From positions 1 to 64,000 of the forward strand of contig NZ_QXMG01000004.1 of assembly GCF_003569765.1 (NCBI RefSeq): a stretch of DNA of 64,000 nt. Reading direction: 5' to 3'. The notes under the pieces are model-generated. The model was not told where the DNA came from, made no database searches, and saw only the letters and a list, made by a program, of their open reading frames with translations. This document shows positions 10,847 through 19,082 of the stretch, in pieces. The DNA is from Caldimonas tepidiphila. GTDB lineage: Bacteria; Pseudomonadota; Gammaproteobacteria; Burkholderiales; Burkholderiaceae_C. The position numbers were made by a program, and so were the translations under genes. Each line of letters opens with the position of its first letter. Position 1 is the stretch's first letter.

Positions 10847-12667
10847 ATGACGACATCCATGCGTACCGGTGCAGGGCTGTGGCGCCCCCTGGCGGCGGCG
10901 ATGATGGCGCTGCCCGCGCTGGCGATGGCCAACGCCGACCTCGAGAAGCACATCGCCAACCCGAAGAACTGGGCGATGCAGGCCGGCGACATGTTCAACC
11001 AGCGCTACAGCAAGCTCGACCAGATCAATGCCGGCAACGTCGGCAAGATGCAGGTGGCCTGGACCTTCTCGACCGGCGTGCTGCGCGGCCACGAGGGCTC
11101 GCCGCTGGTGATCGACGGCACGATGTTCGTGCACTCGCCCTTCCCCAACAAGGTCTTCGCGATCGACCTGGAGACGCAGAAGATCAAGTGGAAGTACGAG
11201 CCGAAGCAGGATCCGTCGGTGATCACGCAGATGTGCTGCGACACCGTCAACCGCGGCGTGGCCTATGCCGAGGGCAAGGTGTTCCTGCAGCAGGCCGACA
11301 GCAACCTGGTGGCGCTCGACGCGAACACCGGCAAGGTGATCTGGACCGTGAAGAACGGCGACCCCAAGCTCGGCGCCGTCAACACCAATGCGCCGCACGT
11401 CTTCAAGGACAAGGTGATCACCGGCATCGCCGGCGGCGAGTGGGGCGTGCGCGGCTTCCTGGCCGCCTACGACATCAACACCGGCCGCCAGGTCTGGAAG
11501 GCCTACAGCACCGGCCCCGACGCCGAGATGCTGATGGACCCGCAGAAGACCATGACCTGGAACGACGGCCGCCTGCAGCCGGTCGGCAAGGACTCGTCGC
11601 TCAAGACCTGGAAGGGCGACCAGTGGAAGATCGGCGGCGGCACCACCTGGGGCTGGTACAGCTACGACAAGGCCACCAACACCGTCTACTACGGCACCGG
11701 CAACCCCTCGACCTGGAACCCGGCGCAGCGCCCGGGCGACAACAAGTGGTCGATGACGATCTTCGCGCGCGACCTCGACACCGGCATGGCCAAGTGGGCC
11801 TACCAGATGACGCCCTACGACGAGTGGGACTTCGACGGCGTCAACGAGATGATCCTCGCCGACATCGACGTCAAGGGCAAGCCGACCAAGGCGCTGGTGC
11901 ACTTCGACCGCAACGGCTTCGCCTACACGCTCGACCGCGTCACCGGCGCGCTGCTGGTGGCCGAGAAGTACGACCCGGTGGTGAACTGGGCCACGCACGT
12001 CGACATGAAGAGCGGCCGCCCGCAGGTGGTTGCGCAGTACTCCACGGCCAAGAACGGGCCCGACGTCAACACCAAGGGCATCTGCCCGTCTGCGCTCGGC
12101 ACCAAGGACCAGCAGCCGGCGTCGTTCGATCCGAACACCAAGCTCTTCTACGTGCCCACCAACCACGTGTGCATGGACTACGAGCCGTTCGCGGTCGAGT
12201 ACACGGCCGGCCAGCCCTACGTGGGCGCGACGCTCGCGATGTACCCCGCGCCCAACAGCCACGGCGGCATGGGCAACTTCATCACCTTCGACGCCGGCAC
12301 CGGCAAGATCGTGCAGCGCAAGGCCGAGAAGTTCTCGGTGTGGAGCGGCGTGCTCAACACCGCGGGCGGCATCTCCTGCTACGGCACGCTCGAGGGCTAC
12401 CTGAAGTGCGTGGACGCGAAGGACATCAACAAGGAGCTGTTCAAGTTCAAGACCCCGTCCGGGATCATCGGCAACGTCTTCACCTATGACCACAAGGGCA
12501 AGCAGTACCTCGGCGTCTACTCGGGCATCGGCGGCTGGGCCGGCATCGGCATGGCGGCCGGCCTCGAGAAGGACAACGACGGCCTCGGCGCCGTCGGCGG
12601 CTACCGCGAGTTGAGCCAGTACACGGACCTGGGCGGCTCGCTCACCGTGTTCGCACTGCCGAACTGA
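10847..12667 (+). CDS. xoxF: XoxF-type lanthanide-dependent PQQ methanol dehydrogenase
   Basis: This periplasmic quinoprotein oxidises methanol and similar alcohols, passing electrons to cytochrome XoxG. It has a signal peptide ending about ALAMA at residue 28, vicinal cysteines C130-C131 of the redox disulfide next to PQQ, and the repeated W-motif blades of the beta-propeller. In [10 protein letters not shown], Asp328 is the catalytic base and Asp330 is the extra aspartate that separates lanthanide XoxF (D-x-D) from calcium MxaF (D-x-A). AAGGAG lies seven bases before ATG 10847. The 606 residues fit. It is first of a plus-strand cluster with xoxG and xoxJ. Ethanol dehydrogenase ExaF is the alternative, but the xoxGJ context favours XoxF. 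Confidence 0.95.
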   Translation: MTTSMRTGAGLWRPLAAAMMALPALAMANADLEKHIANPKNWAMQAGDMFNQRYSKLDQINAGNVGKMQVAWTFSTGVLRGHEGSPLVIDGTMFVHSPFPNKVFAIDLETQKIKWKYEPKQDPSVITQMCCDTVNRGVAYAEGKVFLQQADSNLVALDANTGKVIWTVKNGDPKLGAVNTNAPHVFKDKVITGIAGGEWGVRGFLAAYDINTGRQVWKAYSTGPDAEMLMDPQKTMTWNDGRLQPVGKDSSLKTWKGDQWKIGGGTTWGWYSYDKATNTVYYGTGNPSTWNPAQRPGDNKWSMTIFARDLDTGMAKWAYQMTPYDEWDFDGVNEMILADIDVKGKPTKALVHFDRNGFAYTLDRVTGALLVAEKYDPVVNWATHVDMKSGRPQVVAQYSTAKNGPDVNTKGICPSALGTKDQQPASFDPNTKLFYVPTNHVCMDYEPFAVEYTAGQPYVGATLAMYPAPNSHGGMGNFITFDAGTGKIVQRKAEKFSVWSGVLNTAGGISCYGTLEGYLKCVDAKDINKELFKFKTPSGIIGNVFTYDHKGKQYLGVYSGIGGWAGIGMAAGLEKDNDGLGAVGGYRELSQYTDLGGSLTVFALPN

Positions 12668-12684
12668 GCGGCCCCGTCCGTCCC

Positions 12685-12706
12685 GCCGGGCCCGTGCGGG
12701 CCCGGC
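12685..12706 (+). repeat. intercistronic hairpin between xoxF and xoxG
   Basis: A perfect 10-base inverted repeat, GCCGGGCCCG and CGGGCCCGGC, is separated by two bases in the 103-base xoxF-xoxG gap. It is very stable but has no T-run. It may protect the xoxF message or dampen read-through into xoxG, which would suit a large excess of dehydrogenase over cytochrome. That role is inference. Confidence 0.6.
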
Positions 12707-12770
12707 ACCCCCGGGGAAGGGGGCCGGGCCGGCCGCCTTCCCCGCCTCACCCCCGAATGGAGTACCCCGC

Positions 12771-13172
12771 ATGAAATTCCGCACCGCCGCGCTGGCCCTC
12801 GCTTCCTGTTTCCTCGTCACCGCGCAGGCCCAGAGCGCACCGCAGGGCGGCCAGCTCTACACCGTGGTCGAAGGCACCAAGGTCGACTCCGAGACGATGA
12901 AGGGATTCCGGGCCTGGCGCACCGGCGCCTGCGACCGCTGCCACGGCCCCAACCAGGAAGGCATGGTCGGCCCCTCGCTGATCAACAGCCTCAAGACGAT
13001 GAGCAAGGAGCAGTTCGTCGCCGTCGTGCGCGACGGCCGCCTCGACAAGGGCATGCCCGCCTTCGGCACCAGCAACGCGGTGATGGGCAGCGTCGAGCAG
13101 CTCTATGCCTACCTGAAGGGCCGCTCGGACGGCGCCATCACCTCGGCCAAGGTCGAAGAGATCAAGAAATGA
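12771..13172 (+). CDS. xoxG: cytochrome c XoxG, electron acceptor of XoxF
   Basis: This is a small exported monohaem cytochrome of 133 residues. It has a signal peptide (MKFRTAALALASCFLVTAQA), the haem-binding CDRCH at residues 54-58, and a downstream GMPAF whose Met is the likely sixth haem ligand. It lies directly after xoxF and before xoxJ, as in other xoxFGJ clusters, so it should accept electrons from the lanthanide dehydrogenase. The stop overlaps the xoxJ start (ATGA). Confidence 0.92.
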   Translation: MKFRTAALALASCFLVTAQAQSAPQGGQLYTVVEGTKVDSETMKGFRAWRTGACDRCHGPNQEGMVGPSLINSLKTMSKEQFVAVVRDGRLDKGMPAFGTSNAVMGSVEQLYAYLKGRSDGAITSAKVEEIKK

Positions 13173-14059
13173 GCGCCGCTGCTGCCGTCTTCCGCCGTCC
13201 GGCGCGGCTTGCCGCGGCGGGCTGCGCGCTGGCGCTGGCGGCGCTGGCCTGCCTGCCGGCGGCCGCGCAGGACGCGCCGGCCCGCAAGGCCTTCCGCGTC
13301 TGCCAGGACCCGAACAACCTGCCCTTCTCGAGCGTGAAGGGCGAGGGCTACGAGAACCGCATCGCCGAGCTGTTCGCGCAGGACCTCGGCCTGCCGGTCG
13401 AGTACTACTCCTTCCCCCAGCGCCTGGCCTTCGTCCGCAACACGCTGCGCTACAAGCTGCCGGGCGAGGACTACCGCTGCGACATCGTGATGGGCGTGCC
13501 CGAGGGCTTCGGCCAGGTGCTGTCCACCAAGGCCTACTACCGCTCGACCTACGCGCTGGTGATCCCGCAGGGCCGCGGCCTCGACCAGGTGCGCAGCGCG
13601 CAGGACCTGCTGGCGCTCGACGCGGGCCGCCGCGGCAAGCTGCGCATCGGCGTGTACGACCGCTCGCCCGCCTCGCAGTGGCTCACGAAGCACGGCCTGG
13701 TCGACAACGGCGTGCCCTACCCGATGATGAGCCCCGACCCGGACCACTACCCGGGCCAGATCATCGAGCGCGACCTCGCCGAGGGCCGGCTCGACGCGGC
13801 GATCGTCTGGGGCCCGATCGCCGGCTACTTCGCGCACCGCGTGAAGCAGCCGGCGCTGCAGGTCGTGCCGCTGCAGTCCGAGCCCGGCGTCCGCTTCGAC
13901 TACCCGATGGCGATGGGCGTGCGCCACGGCGAGGGCGAATGGAAACGCCAGATCGAGGCGCTGATCGACAAGCACCGGCCCCGCATCCACGCCATCCTGC
14001 AGGAATACGGCGTCCCGGTGGTCGAGGATGGCGTCCTTGCCACGACCTCGTCCCGCTGA
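13169..14059 (+). CDS. xoxJ: XoxJ periplasmic binding-protein-like partner of XoxF
   Basis: The 296-residue protein resembles periplasmic solute-binding proteins and belongs to the MxaJ/XoxJ group found next to PQQ dehydrogenases. It has a signal peptide to about residue 33, then RVCQDPNNLPFSS and the PQRLAFVRNTL segment typical of the group, and a second lobe with LRIGVYDRSPASQWL. In characterised relatives XoxJ binds XoxF and is thought to help activation; the exact role is unsettled. It is translationally coupled to xoxG by a four-base overlap. Confidence 0.9.
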   Translation: MSAAAAVFRRPARLAAAGCALALAALACLPAAAQDAPARKAFRVCQDPNNLPFSSVKGEGYENRIAELFAQDLGLPVEYYSFPQRLAFVRNTLRYKLPGEDYRCDIVMGVPEGFGQVLSTKAYYRSTYALVIPQGRGLDQVRSAQDLLALDAGRRGKLRIGVYDRSPASQWLTKHGLVDNGVPYPMMSPDPDHYPGQIIERDLAEGRLDAAIVWGPIAGYFAHRVKQPALQVVPLQSEPGVRFDYPMAMGVRHGEGEWKRQIEALIDKHRPRIHAILQEYGVPVVEDGVLATTSSR

Positions 14060-14072
14060 GCCGCACGCCCCG

Positions 14073-15140
14073 ATGCGCCCGTCCCCTGCGGCGCCGCGCC
14101 TCCCGGCCCCGGCCGCACTGCTCGTGGTGCTCGCCGCCTCGACGCCGGCCGGCGCCGCGGAGCCCGACGTGGCGATGGGAATGCGGCTCGCGCCGAGCGT
14201 GCTGCAGGTCCGTGCGACCGGCGGCACCGGCCTGCAGCTCGGCTCCGGCGTGGTGGTGGCCCGGGAGACCGTGGTGACGAACTGCCACGTCACGCGCTCG
14301 GCACAGACCGTGTCGGTGGTGCACGCCGGCGCGACGCTGCCGGCCCGGGCGCAGTCCGCCGACATGGCGCACGACCTCTGCCTGCTGCAGGTCCCCGGGC
14401 TGGCGGCGGAGGCGGTGGCGCTCGGCTCGGCCTCCGGCCTCGTCACCGGCCGGCCGGTGCTGGCGATCGGCTTCACCGGCGGCTTCGGCCCCCGGATCAG
14501 CCGCGGCCGGGTCGTCGCGCTGCACCGCTGGGACGGCGCCCATGTCGTCCAGAGCAGCACCAGCTTCACGTCCGGCGCGAGCGGCGGCGGCCTGTTCGAC
14601 GCGGACGGCGCGCTCGTCGGCGTGCTCACCTTCCGCCTGCGCGGCGGCGAAGCGCACTACTACGCGGCGCCCGTCGACTGGCTGCATCCCCGCCTCGCGC
14701 CACCGCCGCGCTGGGACGACATCGGGCCGCTGGCCGGTCGCGGCTTCTGGGAACGGCGCGGCCCGGCCCAGCCGATGTTCCTGAGGGCCGCCGCGCTGGA
14801 GCACGGCGCGCAGTGGCCGGCGCTCGCGCGGCTCGCCGCCGAATGGGCGCGCGCCGCCGCCGACGACCCGGAGGCGCCCTACATGCTCGGCGTGGCCGAG
14901 GAGGCGCAGGGGCGGCACGAGCAGGCCGCCGCCGCCTGGAACCACAGCCTGCGCCTCGATGCCGACTACCACCGCAGCCGCATGCGCCTCGCGCGCCTCC
15001 ACCACCGGCTGGGCCGGGAGGCGGAGGCGCGGCAGGCGCTCGACGCGCTGACGCGGCGCGAGCCGCAACTCGGCCGCGAGCTGGCCGAGGAACTGAAGTC
15101 CGGGGCCCCCGCGGGCCCCTTCCCCGGGAGACGCCCATGA
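14073..15140 (+). CDS. exported trypsin-like serine protease with C-terminal TPR-like region
   Basis: The 355-residue protein starts at ATG 14073, 13 bases after the xoxJ stop. A signal peptide (to about residue 28) is followed by a chymotrypsin/Deg-type fold with a complete triad by motif: His72 in VVTNCHV, Asp101 in AHDLCLL and Ser170 in SGASGGGLFD. After about residue 225 come helical repeats rich in Ala/Arg (YMLGVAEEAQGRHEQAAAAW and a following 34-residue unit) that read as two TPRs. No PDZ domain is present, unlike DegP. It lies in the same run as xoxFGJ, so it may process or police the dehydrogenase system. The substrate is unknown. Confidence 0.78.
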   Translation: MRPSPAAPRLPAPAALLVVLAASTPAGAAEPDVAMGMRLAPSVLQVRATGGTGLQLGSGVVVARETVVTNCHVTRSAQTVSVVHAGATLPARAQSADMAHDLCLLQVPGLAAEAVALGSASGLVTGRPVLAIGFTGGFGPRISRGRVVALHRWDGAHVVQSSTSFTSGASGGGLFDADGALVGVLTFRLRGGEAHYYAAPVDWLHPRLAPPPRWDDIGPLAGRGFWERRGPAQPMFLRAAALEHGAQWPALARLAAEWARAAADDPEAPYMLGVAEEAQGRHEQAAAAWNHSLRLDADYHRSRMRLARLHHRLGREAEARQALDALTRREPQLGRELAEELKSGAPAGPFPGRRP

Positions 15141-15877
15141 CGCACTGTCCCTCCGCCTGCATGCGCGCCCTGCGCGCCGCGCTCGGCACGGCCGGCCTCG
15201 CACTGGCCTGCCTGCTGCCCGCGCAGGCCGCCGAGAGCTCCTCCGAGCTTTCCGCCGCCGAGCAGATCGTCTTCAACGGCCCGCACCTGCAGAACGTGCG
15301 GCCGCCGCAGTCGCTGCACTACCGCTTCCAGAAGAGCGGCCCGCTCGAGCCGGGCTTCGAGGACGAGGTGCAGCTCGCGCTGCGCCCCGGCCCGAAGGGC
15401 GGCTGCTGCAGCGCGAGCGGCCGCTTCCTCAGCGGCGAGCGCCAGCTCTCGCTGCCCGAGATCGAGGACGCCCGGTCCAACCCGGTGATCCTCTACTTCC
15501 TCGAGCACGACGTGCGGGAGATGCAGCGCCGCACCAAGGGCCAGTCGAGCTACTTCCGCAAGCGCATCCGCCTCGCGATGGTCGAGCGCGCCAGCGTGGC
15601 CGACACGGTGGTGCGCTGGGGCGGCGCCGAGCTGCCGGCGCGCGAGGTGAGCCTCACGCCCTACGCCGACGATCCGCTGCGCGCGCGCTTCGAGCGCTTC
15701 GCCGGCAAGGAGTACCGCTTCGTGCTCGCGCCCGGCGTCCCGGGCGGCGTCTACCAGATCCGCACCCGGGTCCCGGGCGCGCGCCCGGCCGATCCGCCCG
15801 CGCTCGAGGAAACGATGACGCTCGCCGAGCCCGGCAACGGCCGCCCTGCCGCATCCACCCAAGGAAACGCACGATGA
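15137..15877 (+). CDS. exported protein of unknown function in the xox cluster
   Basis: The protein has 246 residues, with a start overlapping the protease stop (ATGA) and its own stop overlapping the next start. It has a signal peptide ending near AAQAA (residue 34 or so). The mature part has NGPHLQNVRPPQSLHYRF, a vicinal cysteine pair in GGCCSASG, and a conserved-looking LYFLEHDVREMQRRT then YFRKRIRLAM. The C-terminal half reads as beta-sandwich. There are no catalytic motifs I recognise. Context (export, coupling on both sides, XoxF neighbours) suggests a periplasmic accessory of the quinoprotein system. Confidence 0.75.
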   Translation: MTHCPSACMRALRAALGTAGLALACLLPAQAAESSSELSAAEQIVFNGPHLQNVRPPQSLHYRFQKSGPLEPGFEDEVQLALRPGPKGGCCSASGRFLSGERQLSLPEIEDARSNPVILYFLEHDVREMQRRTKGQSSYFRKRIRLAMVERASVADTVVRWGGAELPAREVSLTPYADDPLRARFERFAGKEYRFVLAPGVPGGVYQIRTRVPGARPADPPALEETMTLAEPGNGRPAASTQGNAR

Positions 15878-16248
15878 ACACGAAGTCCCTCCTCCTCCCC
15901 GCGCTGCTGCTCGCGCTCGGCCTCGGCGGCAGCGGTGCCGCGCTCGCGCAGGGCTACCCGACCGCCGAGCGCGTGCTCTACGTGCAGGAGTGCATGCGCC
16001 AGCATCCCGGCCCCGGCTTCGAGATGCTCAGCAAGTGCTCCTGCACGCTCGACAAGCTCGCGGGCGAACTCTCCTACGACGACTTCGTGCTGATGCGCAC
16101 CGCGACGAACGCCAACAGCATCGGCGGCGAGCGCGGCAACCAGATCCGCGACACCGAGCTGCTGCAGCAGCAGATCCGCGCCTTCCGCCGGCTGCAGTCG
16201 GCCTCGAAAAAGAGCTGCTTCATCCTCTCCGAGCCGGTCGACCGCTGA
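15874..16248 (+). CDS. small exported cysteine-containing protein of unknown function
   Basis: The protein has 124 residues, with AAGGAAA upstream of ATG 15874. A signal peptide (cleavage after ALA-Q, about residue 26) is followed by roughly 98 residues, mostly helical. The cysteine pattern is C-x(n)-CSC-x(n)-C: one in VQECMRQH, two in SKCSCTL, one near the end in KKSCFIL. This could make two disulfides or bind a metal. It lies between the unknown exported protein and the metallohydrolase, in the same direction and nearly overlapping. No function is assigned. Confidence 0.75.
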   Translation: MNTKSLLLPALLLALGLGGSGAALAQGYPTAERVLYVQECMRQHPGPGFEMLSKCSCTLDKLAGELSYDDFVLMRTATNANSIGGERGNQIRDTELLQQQIRAFRRLQSASKKSCFILSEPVDR

Positions 16249-16264
16249 GCCGGGGGCGAGGACC

Positions 16265-17236
16265 GTGAAGCCGCAGCGCATCGCAAGGGGCCTCGCGCGC
16301 CGGTTCGCGCCGGTGCTCGCCGCGCTGCTGCTCGTGCCGACCCTCTGCGCGGCGCAGGCCGCGCCAGAGGCGAGCGCGGTGCTGCGCCGTATCGCCGACG
16401 GCGTCTACCTGCGCGAGGGCCGGCACGAGCCCTGGGGAGCCGGGATGCGCGGCCCGGTGGCCAACGGCGGCTTCGTGGTCGGGCGGCGCTGCGTCGCGGT
16501 GATCGACCCCGGCGGCAGCCTCGCCGAGGGCCGCGCGCTCGCCGCGGCGCTGCGACGCGTCACGCCGCTGCCGGTCTGCCACGTCGTCAACACCCACGGC
16601 CATCCGGACCACGTGCTCGGCAACGCGGCCTTCGACACGCGGCCCGCGAGCGGCGCGGCGCCCGAGTTCGTCGGGCATCACCGCCTGCCGGCCGCGCTCG
16701 CCGCGCGCGGCCCCCACTACCTGAACGCGCTGCGGCGGGGCGGCAACGCGACGGACGAACGCATCGTGCCGCCGACCCGCCTGGTGCACGACACGCTGGA
16801 GCTCGAGCTCGGCGGCCGCACGCTGCGGCTGCGCGCCTGGCCGACCGCACACACCGACGCCGACCTGACGGTGCTCGACAGCGCGAGCGGCACGCTTTGG
16901 CTCGGCGACCTGCTGTTCGACGGCCACCTGCCGGTGCTCGACGGCAGCCTGCGCGGCTGGCTCGACGTGCTCGGGCAGCTGCGGACGGAGCCGGCGCGGC
17001 TGGCGGTGCCGGGCCACGGCGCGCCGAGCACCGCCTGGCCCCGGGCGCTGGACGCGCAGGAGCGCTACCTGGTGCGGCTGCGCGACGACACCCGCGCCGC
17101 GCTGCGCGCCGGGATGCCGCTCGAGGCGGCCGTCGAGCGCGTCGCGCCGGCCGGCGACGCGCGCTGGCAGCTCGTCGACGACTTCCATCGCCGCAACGTC
17201 GGCGCCGCCTATGCCGAACTCGAATGGGACGAGTGA
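16265..17236 (+). CDS. exported metallo-beta-lactamase-fold hydrolase, quinoprotein relay type
   Basis: The 323-residue protein has a GTG start at 16265 and a signal peptide through LCAAQA. The full two-metal site of the fold is visible: THGHPDH (HxHxDH), the histidine in TAHTDADL, the bridging aspartate in LWLGDLLFDG and the last histidine in VPGHGAPS. This SoxH-like group occurs beside PQQ dehydrogenases and SoxYZ-like carriers. The next gene here is exactly such a carrier, so the hydrolase may cleave a carrier-bound intermediate. The substrate is not known. Confidence 0.85.
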   Translation: MKPQRIARGLARRFAPVLAALLLVPTLCAAQAAPEASAVLRRIADGVYLREGRHEPWGAGMRGPVANGGFVVGRRCVAVIDPGGSLAEGRALAAALRRVTPLPVCHVVNTHGHPDHVLGNAAFDTRPASGAAPEFVGHHRLPAALAARGPHYLNALRRGGNATDERIVPPTRLVHDTLELELGGRTLRLRAWPTAHTDADLTVLDSASGTLWLGDLLFDGHLPVLDGSLRGWLDVLGQLRTEPARLAVPGHGAPSTAWPRALDAQERYLVRLRDDTRAALRAGMPLEAAVERVAPAGDARWQLVDDFHRRNVGAAYAELEWDE

Positions 17237-17252
17237 TCCCGGGAGCCCGACG

Positions 17253-18077
17253 ATGAGCCTGTCCGCCCTCCTCGCCCGGCCGCTCGCGGCCCTGCTGCTG
17301 TGCGCGCTGTCGCTCGGTGCGCTGGCGCAGGAGCCCGACCCGCAGGCCAGCCCGCGCTGGCAGCAGCTGCGCGAGCGGCTGTTCAAGGACCGGTCGATCG
17401 AGACCGGCTCCGCCGTCGTCACGCTCGAGGCGCCGGCGCGCGCGGCCGACGCGGCGCTGGTGCCGCTGGCGGTGCGCGCGCAGTTCCCGCAGGGCCCGTC
17501 GCGCCGCATCGAGCGGCTGTGGCTCGTCGTCGACAGCAACCCCTCGCCGGTCGCGGCGCTGTTCCGCTACGGGCCGGCGAGCGGCCGCGCCGACGTGGCG
17601 ACACGGGTGCGCATCGACGAGTACACCTTCGTGCGCGCGATCGCCGAGACCGACGACGGCCGGCTGCACATGGCGGTGCGCTACGTGAAGGCGTCCGGCG
17701 GCTGCAGCGCGCCGCCCGCCAAGGACGCGCAGGCGGCACGCGCCACGCTCGGCCAGATGCGCCTGCGCGTGCATCCGCCGCTGCCGCCCGGCGAGCCCGC
17801 TCCCGCGCAGCTGCTGGTGCGCCACCCCAACCATTCCGGCATGGCGATGGACCCGCTCACGCGCCAGTACGAGCCGGCCCACTTCGTGCGCAGCGTCGAG
17901 GTGAGCTACCGGGGCCGGCCGGTGCTGTCGGCGGAGCTCGACTTCTCGATCAGCGAGAACCCGCACCTGCGCTTCTTCTTCGTGCCGCAGCAGGGCGGCG
18001 AGCTGAGGGCCGAGGCCGTCGACTCGCAGGACCGGCGGTTCGAGGCCGCGCTCGATCTCGACCGCCCCGAGCGTTGA
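17253..18077 (+). CDS. quinoprotein-associated SoxYZ-like carrier protein
   Basis: The 274-residue exported protein has a signal peptide to about residue 26 and two beta-sandwich halves. The first resembles SoxY and ends in VKASGGCSAPP, where Cys151 takes the place of the swinging-arm cysteine of SoxY (GGCGG). The second begins near residue 165 and resembles SoxZ, with RHPNHSGMAMD and FSISENPHLRFFF. A SoxY-SoxZ fusion next to a metallohydrolase and a PQQ dehydrogenase is a known genomic association. Its cargo is unknown, and no other sox genes are in the window. Confidence 0.85.
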   Translation: MSLSALLARPLAALLLCALSLGALAQEPDPQASPRWQQLRERLFKDRSIETGSAVVTLEAPARAADAALVPLAVRAQFPQGPSRRIERLWLVVDSNPSPVAALFRYGPASGRADVATRVRIDEYTFVRAIAETDDGRLHMAVRYVKASGGCSAPPAKDAQAARATLGQMRLRVHPPLPPGEPAPAQLLVRHPNHSGMAMDPLTRQYEPAHFVRSVEVSYRGRPVLSAELDFSISENPHLRFFFVPQQGGELRAEAVDSQDRRFEAALDLDRPER

Positions 18078-18135
18078 TGAATCCCCGCGCGCCCCTCATG
18101 CCGCCCGCGCGCACGGTTTCCAGGAGACGGCCCCG

Positions 18136-18675
18136 ATGCACCGCAGACTTCCCCTGACCCTGATGCTGGGCCTGGCCCTCCTGCCCTCGCTCGCCCTGCC
18201 GCAGGCCCTCCGGGCACAGCGCAGCCTGGCGGTGCTGGACTTCGACCTGATCGAGGAGCATCCGAATCCCGCCGGCCACGCCGCGCTGCGGCGCCGGCTG
18301 CTGGCCGCGCATGCGCAGCTGCAGCAGGAGCTGCGGGAGCGGGAGCTCTACCGGGTGCTCGACCTCGCGCCGGCGCAGGAGCTGCTGGGCTCGCTGCGCG
18401 GGCAGCAGGAGCACTTGCACCGCTGCAACGGCTGCGCGCAGCAGCTCGGCCAGCGGCTCGGCGCCGAGCTGGTGATGGCGACCTGGGTGCAGAAGGTCAG
18501 CGAGCTGATCCTCAACATCAACCTGGAGATCCACGAGGTGACCACCGAGCGCGTCGTGCTGACGAAGTCGGTGGACCTGCGCGGCAACACCGACCAGTCC
18601 TGGCAGCGCGGCATCCGCTACCTGGTGCGCGACATCGCCGAGAAGCGCGAGCGCAATCCGGCCTACGGCCTCTGA
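18136..18675 (+). CDS. exported DUF3280/DUF2380-like protein
   Basis: The 179-residue protein has CAGGAGAC upstream of ATG 18136 and a signal peptide to about residue 28 (ALRA-Q). The mature part opens with RSLAVLDFDLIEEHPNP and later has QEHLHRCNGCAQQLGQRLGAELVMATWVQ in outline, with a CNGC pair. This is the pattern of DUF3280-type proteins linked to quinoprotein dehydrogenases. It is last of the plus-strand xox run and ends abutting the convergent crcB stop. Function unknown. Confidence 0.75.
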   Translation: MHRRLPLTLMLGLALLPSLALPQALRAQRSLAVLDFDLIEEHPNPAGHAALRRRLLAAHAQLQQELRERELYRVLDLAPAQELLGSLRGQQEHLHRCNGCAQQLGQRLGAELVMATWVQKVSELILNINLEIHEVTTERVVLTKSVDLRGNTDQSWQRGIRYLVRDIAEKRERNPAYGL

Positions 18676-19062
18676 TCAGGCCAGCGCCGCGCTCGCGAGC
18701 CGGTGGCCGAGCGCCGCGGCGCCCAGCGCGCCGAGCACGTGGGCCAGCGCGTGTGCCAGCGCTGCGCCCCATTCCTGGCGCTGCAGCATGAGCAGCGATT
18801 CGGCCGAGAAGGCCGAGAAGGTGGTCAGGCCGCCGAGGAAGCCGGTGACGAGCAGCAGGCGCAGCAGCTCGTCGGGATGGCGGCCGAACCAGGCCAGCGC
18901 AGCGCCGATCAGCAGGCCGCCGGCGCAATTGACCAGCAGCGTGCCGAGCGGCAGCGCGCCCCAGGCGCCATTGAGCCACAGCCCGGCCTGCCAGCGCAGC
19001 AGCGCGCCGAGCGCGGCGCCGAGCGCGACGGCGAGCGCCTGCGACAGCGCGAGCGTGCCCAT
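18676..19062 (-). CDS. crcB: fluoride ion channel/exporter CrcB (Fluc)
   Basis: The 128-residue inner-membrane protein has four hydrophobic segments. The family signature GFLGGLTTFSAFS is in the third, with an LGTLLVNCAGG segment earlier that includes the conserved pore Asn. It forms a dual-topology dimer that lets fluoride leave the cell. It follows moaE by 20 bases and probably shares its transcript; I see no fluoride riboswitch, because there is no leader space. Confidence 0.95.
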   Translation of the reverse strand: MGTLALSQALAVALGAALGALLRWQAGLWLNGAWGALPLGTLLVNCAGGLLIGAALAWFGRHPDELLRLLLVTGFLGGLTTFSAFSAESLLMLQRQEWGAALAHALAHVLGALGAAALGHRLASAALA

Positions 19063-19082
19063 CGCCGGCAGCGGGCCCGGCT

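Noticed and set aside
10784-12820. Minus-strand open frame of 678 codons opposite xoxF
   Set aside because: Mirror of GC-biased codons of xoxF; low-complexity Val/Ala/His/Arg composition and no recognisable motif.
19063-19082. Possible fluoride riboswitch before crcB
   Set aside because: Only 20 bases separate moaE from crcB, too short for the aptamer.
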